Below, in pieces: positions 11,576 to 21,691 of a DNA stretch of 64,000 nucleotides. This DNA is from Mallotus nudiflorus. Its lineage: Eukaryota > Streptophyta > Magnoliopsida > Malpighiales > Euphorbiaceae. The notes beneath the pieces were generated by a model that saw only the letters and a program-made list of their open reading frames with translations, did no database searches and was not told the DNA's origin. The position numbers and the translations under genes are program-made. The stretch is from NCBI GenBank assembly GCA_947683625.1, contig CANTUR010000943.1:930001-994000 (forward strand), written 5' to 3'. Each line of letters opens with the position of its first letter. Position 1 is the stretch's first letter.

Positions 11576-12654
11576 CAAAGTTTTCATGGTATGGTAAATG
11601 GTGGTCATTTTGATCCATAAAGAACAATTGCTAAAGTTCTTGAAGTAGGTTTCTTTTAGCCTACACTCTTTAAAGATGCTTGAAATTTTGTACTCAATTG
11701 TGATGCATGCCAAAGAAGTGGGAACATGTTAAAGAAAGATGAGATGCTTCAATTGGGAATTCTAAAAGTTGAGATATTCGATGCTTGGTGCATTGATTTC
11801 ATGGGACCATTCCCTATGTATACATACTTTTTTGTGTAGATTATGTATCAAAATGGATAAAAGCTCAAGCTTGTTATGTAAATGATGCAAGGGTTATTTA
11901 CAAATTTTTAAAGAAGATTTTCTCTCATTTTGGTAAAGCTATCATAAGTGATAAGGGAAAAAAAATTTTCAACCAAAATATGGAAAATTTATTGGCTCGT
12001 TATGGGGTAATGCACAAAGTTGCAATACCTTATCACCCCCAAATGAGTGGGAAAGTTAAAGCTAACCAATGAGAGTTAAAGAAAATTTTGGAAAGAACGG
12101 TCAATAAGTTAATAAAGGAATGGGCAAGGAAGCTTGATGATGCTTTGTGGGCATATCAAAATGCTTACAAAACACCTATTGGAATGCCCCTATATAGGTT
12201 GGTTTATGGAAAAGCTTGTCATCTTCCCATTAAGTTTAAGTACAAAGCTTATTGGGCAGCAAAAGCTTTGAATTATAATTTCAAGAAAGCAGTAGAGAAA
12301 AGAATTTTGCAAATGTGTGAACTTGAAGAAATTAGAGAAGCTGCATATAAGAACACAAAGATTTACAAGGAGCGTACAAAGAGGTGGCATGATGCAATAG
12401 TCAGGATCAAAAGGTTTAAAGAGGGTGATCAAATGTTCTTGTTTAATTCAAGACTTAGATTATTTCTAGGAAAGCTGAAGAGTAGATGGTTAGGCCCATT
12501 TATGGTGACTCATGTATATCCTTATGGAGCTGTGGAATTATGCAACAATCAAGGAGAAATTTTCAAAGTGAATGGACAAAGATTGAAGTTATATAATGGA
12601 CCCACATTGGAGAATTTTTTCCAAGTTGCCTATTTAAAAGATTTAATTGAATGA
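11576..12654 (+). pseudogene. Element A integrase (Athila-type), broken
   Basis: The zinc-binding half (HFDP ... NCDACQRSGN, about 11605-11720) and core (CIDFMGPFPM about 11795; ISDKGKKIF about 11945; YHPQMSGKVKA about 12030) are split by stops and a frame change near 11820. The C-terminal 188 codons (12088-12654) are open: RTVNKLIKEWARKLDDALWA, PIGMPLYRLVYGKACHLP, and the Athila-typical end RWLGPFMVTHVYPYGAVEL. There is no chromodomain, as expected for Athila and unlike B, C and E. Confidence 0.88.
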
Positions 12655-13432
12655 TGAGCATTATGGTCTAGCTTCTGGACCTTAAAGAGTGCTTCTTGTA
12701 GGCTCAACCAAGCTTATTTTATTTAAATTTAATTTTTGTTGTTTTACTTAATTTTAATTTGTCAAGATTTTTAATTCAAGTTTTATTGTGTATTTTTAGG
12801 AATCATAGAAGAAGAGGAGCTCTATAAGACATTTTTTATGGCCAAAACAAAGAACCAGTAACCCACTGCCAGAGGAAAGAAGCTTATTGGAAGAAAAGGT
12901 GAGCCATTTGATCTAATGGATGAGTATGACACTTTCTTTTCCATTTATTCTGAGGAAGAAGGTAAGAGGTTCTACTCCTTAACTAAATGACAGTTCAACA
13001 AAACTAAATTTTTTTATGATAATGTGTTAGAAAGCATAAGAATGAAGGATTTTAACAATGTGTTGTGTGAAAGAAAGGGTTGGATGAAATTAAATTAAAT
13101 TCAATATAATATATTCCTTGAGCTAACAATTGAGTTTTATACTACATTAAAGATTTCAGATGAAAATCAAGGAATTTTTTCTTGTAGTTTTTTAGGCAAG
13201 AATACACTTTTGAATATAAACTAATTTCTAAAATTTTTAGCTTTCCTAATGGAGGTATTTGATAACCTCCATCCAATTTTAATATGAGTAAATTTTATTC
13301 TAAAATCACTGGTGGAGATAAAATTTGTGATGGACAGATTCTAACTAGTGGCTTAATTTAGAGTCACTCATGTTTGCTAATGCACAAATTCATGTTACAC
13401 ATAATTTTTGGACAAAAGGATAGCATGAAAGT
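12655..13432 (+). pseudogene. Element A post-integrase region with env-position ORF remnant
   Basis: Athila elements carry extra coding sequence between integrase and the 3' LTR, in the position of a retroviral env gene. Here a frame starting near 12838 (MAKTKN...) reads ...GRKGEPFDLMDEYDTFFSIY and continues with stops to about 13230 (WMKLN, ELTIEFYTTLKISDENQG). I recognise only its position and general resemblance to plant retrotransposon downstream ORFs. No signal peptide or clear membrane segment can be shown. It is interrupted at 13437 by element C and continues after 24939. Confidence 0.5.
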
Positions 13433-13437
13433 ATCTC

Positions 13438-16400
13438 TGTCACGACCCAAAGCAGGGGCCATGACCGGCGCTAGGGAACGGGAATTCTTTCGAATCCGGA
13501 ACCCGTAGCAAGCCTAAAAATAAATAAATCATGCAATGATAACAATAATAATATTATATGCAGCGGAAATAAAAATCATAATATTATAATATTATCCACA
13601 TCACTGGATTTAATCAAAATCCCAACTGATAAATATATGATCTTTTTAATACAAATCCAGTTTCAACATAATATATCTCCTTTAAAACAAAATACACGAA
13701 ATCCAATACTGTAATTCACAACTACTGCAGTGTCTAGATAAAATAAATAAGACTCAAGTAGACAATTTACATAAAGAAGTCGGGGCGGAAGAAATCCGGC
13801 GTATCGACCTGCTACTGAGGTCTGAGGAAGTTGACTCTCCTGAAAAATAGTCAACGGAGGGGAGTCAGACCTCACTGAGTGAATTACTATAATATATATA
13901 CATACACACTAAATGATAATGCATACAATCAACAGTATATATATATATCTAATATATATACAGGCAAATACACACAAATGCAGAAAAATCATTTTTATAT
14001 ATTTTACTGAAAAATTCCAATTTATGAAGGATCACATAGAACCCTAGAATATCGCAACCTCAGAAAATAGTGTTAAACAACACTCTGGCCATACAGGCTC
14101 ACTTATTCCAAATATATCCACTTAATCCATTTGGACAGTAGACTGGCCCCGAGACACTAAGTCAACCGAGCTCCAGCAGTCTGACTGCCAGTGTGATTGG
14201 CCCCGAGACACTTGGTCAACCGAGCTCCAGCAATCACACCCAAACCACATCTCACACATCAATAATCATAACCAAATCAATATCCACAAATAGTTAGTAA
14301 TATAGCCTAAAGCTATAGGCGTACCGGTACGTACTCGGTCCTAGTGCTGCCCACTAGGTAGCACGTTCTATTGATATCCTTCATTCTTAAATATAAAACA
14401 TTCATTCACAAAAATAAATGATGCATGAATATAAATGAAATAACAATATAAACCATATATATACCGAAAATATACCAAACATAAACCAGGTATATTTTGA
14501 GTATATATATGTCAAATGAATTCAATCAAATCATGAATTAAACTAAAAATATATTTAAAAACATTTTAAATATATTTTATTAACAAAACATGTATATAAT
14601 TTATTATATACCAAAAATATACTTGAATATAAATCACATTATTTATGCATATTCAGTCAAAATAAAACATGCATTTTCTAAATCATGCATCCTAAGCATA
14701 TATATATAATATAGTAACTCACCTAATGCGCTCCACGAGACAGGTCCGACGGGCCTGGTCCACTAGCCCTCGGTCTCGGCGCAACTAAACAAGAAATAAA
14801 TAACCGACATTAGAATAAACCTAATAGAAATCCTAGAATTCAATCTAGAGTATTAAAATACGAAAACAAAATTAGGGTTCGACTGGACATCACATTTTAC
14901 GAGAATTCTACCGAAAATTCGACAGAACCTCCCCTGTAAAACGGACATCTCTCTACTCAAAAGAGTAGAGCCGACCCTGCAAAGAAACACACTTCGAAAT
15001 ACAAGCTCAACACAATCAAAATCCCACGGTCGGACTCCAAACTACAGTCCACCGACCGGGGTCCACAAGCACAGAATGATTCCAGATATACCAAAAATAT
15101 CCTTAAATCACAGAAATACATTTTCATAAGTAGAAATTACATAATTAACCTTCAAACACTATAAAAACCGATTAAAACTCATTTTATTAGAAAAACCGTA
15201 TATTATATATATAATTGAAAATAATTCCCGAAAAATAGTTTTAATTAGTTAAAAATACTAAATAATTTGTAGAAATCATTTTTATACCTTAAGTAAATAT
15301 TAAAACCAATTAAATTACATTTTTAGACAATTTAGGGTAAAATTACCAAAATACCCCTATATATATAAATATACCTAAATTACTTCAAAAATTCACCAAA
15401 AATCATACAATTACCCAAAATTAATTTTCTCAACATATTTATCAATAATATCAATATTTAAATTCAATTAACCAATTAATTTCCATTAAAAACACATTTA
15501 ACCTAATTTTCCAAAATCACCTAAACTTCAATAATTAAAAATAAATACTTAGAAATTCATAAAAATTCCAAATAAATTCCTATAATTCATTTCAACACCC
15601 AATTCAACCATAAACTCCAATTTCATAATTTAAATAATTAATTTCCGAAAATTAGAAAATAATATTAAAATATTCAAAAATACCCAAAAATCCAAACAAT
15701 CTCCAAAAATTCTACAAAAATTCATACATGTAGATTAAGCTACTAGGAACAACATTTGTGAAGGAAGTTTCCATGAATCATCCAATTCGAAGCTCAAAAA
15801 AATCGAAAACCCTAATAGCCGAAATTTACAAATCGAAAACTAAGCAATTCTAGACCAATTTAGCTCAAACCAAAGCTAGAATCACACTCACCGGAGCTCA
15901 AGGAGAAGAAAGAGACCGGCGGTGTCGAAAACGGTGGCCGGAAGAGGGAGAAATGACGGAGGATCAAGTTTCGGCCAAAAATGGAAAACTAGCTCGTCGG
16001 CGCCGGGGAAGGGAGCTGCTGGCGGCGGGAAATGGCTGGAGGCGACGGTGGCAAGCCGAGAGGCACACCGACGGTGAAGGAACGGCAGTTGCAGACGGTG
16101 GAGGTGGGTGGTGGTCGTCGGGCGCGGGAAGGAGAAGAAGAAGAAGAAGAAGAAAATGTCGGGGGCAATTTGGTAATTTTGCAAATTTTTTTGATTTTTG
16201 ATGTATATATGTATATATATATATTATACTATATATTAAAATAATATTAAATTACACACATCAAATATACACCACACACATAAAAATATTAATATTTTAA
16301 TAATTTTTTACCAAATAAAATTAATTAAATAACAATTAAAACAATTAAATACTTAATAAAATATTAGGGAAATAATAAACCCTAATTAAATAAATATACA

Positions 16401-16677
16401 CACACCGACTTTATTTAATAGTTTAAAAATATGTATGAGTTCATGCAAGTCCGTAAATACATCTAAAATAATTAATAATAAATCATTTACGTGAAAATTT
16501 CCCCGAAAATGTAAGTCCCGGGAAAATTTTACGTAAAACACTGAAAATAATACACCGTAATTAAAATAGGTCTAAAATACATATTAACTCATAAAAATAT
16601 CATATAAAATACAGAAATTATTAACTCTGCATATCCCGGTACTGTGTAAAAATATTTTAAAAACACGGGATATTACA
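13438..16677 (-). repeat. Element C 3' LTR (left copy)
   Basis: On the plus strand it runs from TGTCACGACCC to GGGATATTACA. It is nearly identical to the copy at 21692-24934 at a constant offset of 8254 over its first half. On the minus strand it contains the same ordered signals as the B LTR: candidate introns 15891-14977, 14722-13840 and 13770-13514 (descending), the palindrome ctctactcaaaagagtagag at 14951-14970, and the CCTAGTG/CACTAGG hairpin at 14340-14358. Confidence 0.96.
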
Positions 16678-16695
16678 GTCTTCCCCCCTTACAAG
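16678..16695 (-). promoter_or_regulatory. Element C polypurine tract
   Basis: On the minus strand this reads cttgtaaggggggaagac and abuts the LTR boundary at 16677. It is the plus-strand primer site, identical in core to the tract of element B. Confidence 0.9.
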
Positions 16696-16724
16696 AATTC
16701 GTCCCCGAATTCCAAAAGATAAGA

Positions 16725-18242
16725 TCAAGAAGGAAAGAGATACGGGTAAGAAGCTCGCATCTCAGCTTCAGTCTCCCACGTATGCTCTTCAACTCTGTCG
16801 CTACGCCACAGAACCTTGACCATCGGAATCTGCTTCGATCTCAACTGTCGAACTTGAAAATCAATGATCGCCACAGGTTCTTCCACAAACGTCAAATCTT
16901 CACTCACTTCTACACTGTCGGGCTGCAACACGTGTGAAGGATCTGAAATATACTTCCTCAACATCGAGATATGAAATACTGGATGCACCTGTGACATACT
17001 CGGAGGCAAATCCAACCGATATGCAACAGTGCCAACTCTCTCCAGAATCTCAAACGGTCCAATATATCTCGGTGTTAACTTACCCTTCCTGCCAAATCTC
17101 ATCACACCCTTCATCGGAGATACTTTCAGAAAAATGAAATCTCCAACCTGAAACTCCACATCTCTGCGTCTAGGATCCGCATAACTCTTCTGTCTACTAA
17201 CTGCGGTCTCTAATCTTCTCTTGATCACGGTGACTTTCTCTGCAGCATCCTGAACCATCTCTGGTCCAGTCAAAGCTCTCTCACCAATCTCATCCCAACT
17301 CAACGGGGATCTACACTTCCTTCCATACAATGCCTCATATGGTGCCATGCCAATACTGCTATGGTAGCTGTTATTATATGCAAACTCAACAAGCGACAAA
17401 TGATCATCCCAGCTACCTCCCAAATCCAAGACACACATCCTCAACATATCTTCCAGTGTCTGGATCGTCCTCTCAGACTGACCATCTGTCTGAGGATGAA
17501 AAGCAGTACTGAAATCCAACCTAGTGCCCATCGCTTCTTGCAACTTCTGCCAAAAATGAGAAGTAAACACCGAACCTCTATCTGACACAATGGACACAGG
17601 TACTCCATGAAGGCACACAATATGCTTCACGTACAACTTCGCCAATCTAGCAACTGAATATGTGGCTTTCACAGGCAAGAAATGTACAGACTTCGTCAAC
17701 CTGTCTACAATCACCCAGATGGAATCGTATCCATCCTTCGAACGAGGTAAACCGACCACAAAATCCATAGCTATCCTTTCCCACTTCCACTCGGGAATAG
17801 GAAGAGGCTGAAGCTTCCCAGAAGGCTTCTGATGTTCGGCTTTCACTTGCTGACACGTCAAGCACTTAGCAACATAATCAGCAACATCCTTCTTCAATCC
17901 ATCCCACCAGTATAAATCTCTGATACTGTGGTACATCTTAGTAACACCTGGATGAACGCTGTAGGCTGTAGAATGTGCTTCCTCTAAAATCTCCTCTCTC
18001 AAGTCATCCACATCAGGAACACACAATCTACCACTGATCCACAACACACCATCATCATCGAGTGTGAAATCAGTGAACTTCCCTGCTCTGACATTCTCTG
18101 CAAGCTCTTCTAGAATAGGATCTCGGCTCTGAGCTGCTTTAATCCTATCCCTTAGCACAGATCGTACTTTAAACTGAGCTAACAGTCCACCTGATCTACT
18201 GATCTTCATCATCAGACCTTGATCCACCATCAAATGCAATTC
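16725..18242 (-). pseudogene. Element C integrase with chromodomain-like tail
   Basis: This is a 504-codon open stretch in the same frame as the rest of pol, separated from it only by TAG at 18240-18242 (LI*ELHL, where Gln is expected). The HHCC zinc-binding domain lies at about 18030-17840 (HPGVTKMYHSIRDLYWWDGL, CLTCQQVK). The catalytic triad is Asp in AMDFVVGL (about 17755), Asp in VSDRGSVF (about 17590) and Glu in DGQSERTIQT (about 17480). The C terminus (IPMVKVLWRSDRVEEHTWET, YPYLFPS) is the Tekay-type chromodomain tail thought to steer insertion to heterochromatin. Apart from the upstream stop the integrase looks complete. The Met at 18239 is internal to the polyprotein. Confidence 0.93.
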
Positions 18243-20360
18243 CTAGATCAATGGTCTCCTCTCAACACTGATGTGAGCAAGACTACCTGAGGACTTCCTA
18301 CTCAAGGCATCTGCTACCACATTAGCTTTACCCGGATGGTAAAGAATCTCGCAATCATAGTCCTTCAACAGTTCCAACCATCGTCTCTGCCTCAGATTCA
18401 AATCTCGCTGCTGGAAAATGTGCTTAAGGCTCTTGTGATCAGTAAATATCTCACAAGTCACCCCGTACAGATAATGTCTCCAAATCTTCAAAGCAAAGAT
18501 CACTGCAGCCATCTCCAGATCATGTATGGGATAGTTCTGCTCATGCTTCTTCAACTGCCTCGAAGCATAGGCTATCACCCTTCCATTCTGCATCAACACA
18601 CAACCAAGACCAATTCTAGAGGCATCACAGTAAACTGTGAACTTATCCACACTATTAGGCAAAGCTAATACTGGCGTTGTGGTCAACTTCTCCTTCAACA
18701 ACTGAAAACTATTCTCACAAGCTTCTGACCACTCGAATCTAACATTCTTCTGAGTCAAGCGAGTCATAGGGGCTGCAATCCTGGAAAAATCCTGCACAAA
18801 CCGCCTATAATACCCGGCTAAACCCAGAAAACTTCGAATCTCCGTAACCGAAGTAGGTCTAGGCCATTCAGACACTGCCTCAACCTTCTGTGGATCAACC
18901 TGAATACCTTCTTTAGACACTACGTGTCCAAGAAAAGAAACACTCTCCATCCAGAAATCACACTTCGAGAATTTAGCATAAAGCTGATGATCTCTCAGTG
19001 TCTGTAGTATAATCCTCAAGTGATATACATGCTCTTCCATACTCCTCGAATATACTAGTATATCATCAATGAAGACTACTACAAACTGATCCACATACGG
19101 TCTGAATACTCTATTCATCAGGTCCATAAAAGCTGCTGGTGCATTAGTCAAACCAAAAGACATCACCAGAAACTCATAATGGCCATATCTAGTGCGGAAA
19201 GCTGTCTTAGGAACATCGACCTCACTAATTCGCAGCTGATGATAACCCGACCTCAAGTCGACCTTAGAAAAGAACTGTGCACCTTGTAACTGATCAAATA
19301 AATCATCTATCCTCGGGAGAGGATACTTGTTCTTCACTGTCACCTTATTCAGCTCTCTATAGTCAATGCACAGTCTCAGGGTACCATCCTTCTTCTTCAC
19401 AAACAAGATTGGTGCACCCCAAGGAGAAACACTAGGTCTGATAAAACCTTTATCCAACAACTCTTGCAATTGCTCCTTTAATTCTCTCAACTCTGCAGGA
19501 GCCATACGATAGGGTGGCATAGATATAGGAGTAGTACCTGGAACCACATCAATACAGAACTCAATCTCTCTATGAGGTGGTAAACCTGGCAACTCCTCGG
19601 GAAAAACATCAGGAAACTCACAAGCAACCGGAACATCTGTGAGTAACAACTTCTCCACTGACGTATCCCTAACCAATGCCAAAAACCCCTGACAACCTTT
19701 CCTCAATAACTTCCTAGCTGAAATAGCAGAAATAAGATTCTGAAGTGCTGAACTCCTATCACCAACAAACTTAAATTCTACTTCACCAGGAATTCTAAAA
19801 ATCACCTCCTTATTCCTGCAATCTACCATGGCAAAGTGCTGAGATAACCAATCCATTCCCAAAATAACATCAAACTCCATCACATCCAACAAAATCAAAT
19901 CAACGGGTAATTCTCTATCTCCCACGAGAACTGGACGACCAGAAAGAACAATATCGATGTCCAAAGAATCGCTCAGAGGAGTGGCAACAGACAAAGGAAA
20001 AGCCATCCTCGAAGCTTGCCAACAAGATTTAGAAGCAAAAATAGGAGAAACAAACGAATGCGTGGCACTCGGATCAAACAAAACCCATGCATCCAGGTAA
20101 CAAACAGAAACAATACCTGCCACGACTGCATTAGATGCCTGAGCATCCTGCTGAGTCAGATGGAAGACTCTGGCCTGACCTCGACCTCCCTGCTGACCGG
20201 TAGAAGCCTGGCCAACACCTCTGGCACCTCCTCTAGTACCTCTACCACGACTCTGCTGTGGAACAAACTGAGTAGAACTCTGATGCTGGGCTGGTGGCAA
20301 CTGAAATGGCACGGGTGCTGCACTAGCAATCGACTGCTGTGGGAATCGCGGAATCTGCTG
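18243..20360 (-). pseudogene. Element C protease, reverse transcriptase and RNase H
   Basis: A roughly 700-codon open stretch continues from gag after the stop at 20361-20363. Protease comes first: the active-site loop reads LFDPSATHSFVS (Asp codon complementary to 20073-20075), followed by EFDVILGMDWLS. RT then shows PYRMAPAELRELKEQLQELL, KKKDGTLRLCIDYRELN, KVDLRSGYHQLRI and the catalytic FIDDILVYSR (Asp pair at about 19062-19067), all intact. RNase H has KFTVYCDASRIGLG, the Glu in HDLEMA and FTDHKSLKHIF. RT and RNase H look catalytically sound. The protease loop lacks the usual Gly (D-P-S in place of D-S-G). The frame ends at the TAG before integrase. Confidence 0.93.
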
Positions 20361-21476
20361 CTACTGATACCCAGAATAAGGACACGATCTGGCAAAATGT
20401 CCTGTCTGCCCGCATCTGAAACATGTCAGTGGTGTCAGATAACACGGTCCCTGATGGACTCTACCACAAGTCTGATAAACACTGGCCGCTGATCCAGAAC
20501 TACAACCACTGCTGCTGCTCGAAGCACCTGATCCAAATCTGAACGATCTACGCTGACCTCCACGGCCATGTCTACTGCTCCGATGCACTCGTTGTTGCTG
20601 TCTCTGACTCTGCTGAGTCGAACCTCGCTGCTGACTACTCGAACCAACATGAAAACTCGAATATGGAGTAGCCTGCAATCCACTCGATTGAACTCCCAAC
20701 TGGTAATAATCAGGCATCGCTCCCTGCCTAACTAATCTCAGCTCGATCTCCTTAGCTAGCTCAATCACAGACTCCAGAGTAAGACCTGCTGTGGGCATAC
20801 CAGCAAAAGCTAAACCCAAACCAGTAACATAGGTAGTAACCGCGAAATACTGATCTCGCATCAGATCCTCAGCATATCTACCCAGACGAAGAAACTCTCG
20901 GGTATACTCCTCTACAGATCGATCTCCATGAGAAATACTGGGCAATCAAAGACGATAGCTCAAACGAAGAGGCTCTGGACAAAATCTCCTCATGAATCGC
21001 TCTCGAAACTGAGCCCATGTCATCGTCATCATATAAGGCTGGATCATCTGAATGAACTAATCTAGAGCTGGTCCCTCAACAGACAACTCAACAATCATGA
21101 TCCGCTGGTACTCGGTATGAGCAGTCCGAGTCCTAGTCTCAATCGCATGCAGAAAATCTAAAGGATCAGAAGTACCATCAAACGCAATCCTGCCAACTCT
21201 GGCATAGAACAAAGCTGCCTCAGGGTCAGACATACCCTGCTGATAGGCAGGCTGAACAGGCTGAACAACTGGAGGAACAGGAACATCAAACTCAGGCTCA
21301 ACAGGCTCCTCGTCCTGTAACTCTCTCTGCCTACGGCGACCTGCCGCTCCTCGAGGTCTACCTCTGCCACGACCTCTACGTCTAACTGGCAGCTCAGGAG
21401 GTAAAACCTCATCCTGAAAAGACTCATCATCTTTGGCCTCAACGACCGGTGGAGCGACACGCGCTCGCCTCCTCAT
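20361..21476 (-). pseudogene. Element C gag with CCHC zinc knuckle, interrupted by stops
   Basis: Gag starts at the ATG complementary to 21474-21476 (MRRRARVAPP...), 216 bases inside the 5' LTR boundary and two bases after an acceptor-like TTGTCTTTTCAG. The capsid region (DPLDFLHAIETRTRTAHTEY, DRSVEEYTREFLRLGRYAED) is followed by a Q/S/R-rich stretch and one zinc knuckle, CFRCGQTGHFARSC (CX2CX4HX4C, 20382-20423), which would bind element RNA. Three in-frame stops interrupt it: TAG at 21057-21059, TGA at 20946-20948 and TAG at 20361-20363. The frame is otherwise continuous with pol, so Gag and Pol are one polyprotein, as is usual for chromoviruses. Confidence 0.92.
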
Positions 21477-21676
21477 TCTGAAAAGACAAATGGAAAGATT
21501 CAGACAAAACAGACAACGGAGGAATAACGCTGAAACCTAAAGCAAGGAATACTTATCAAGACATACTCGAACCTAATACACTGCAGTAGTCCAACAGAAA
21601 AACACAACTTTAAAACTAGGGCCATAACTCACATAACTAAGCCCTGACACAGAACTCCACTCTGATACGAACTTCG

Positions 21677-21690
21677 CTTTGATACCAACT
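21677..21690 (-). promoter_or_regulatory. Element C primer-binding site, initiator tRNA-Met type
   Basis: On the minus strand the sequence just after the 5' LTR reads TTGGTATCAAAGCG, one mismatch from the TGGTATCAGAGC motif complementary to the 3' end of initiator tRNA-Met. It would prime minus-strand DNA synthesis. Element E has the exact motif at 60268. Confidence 0.9.
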
Positions 21691-21691
21691 T

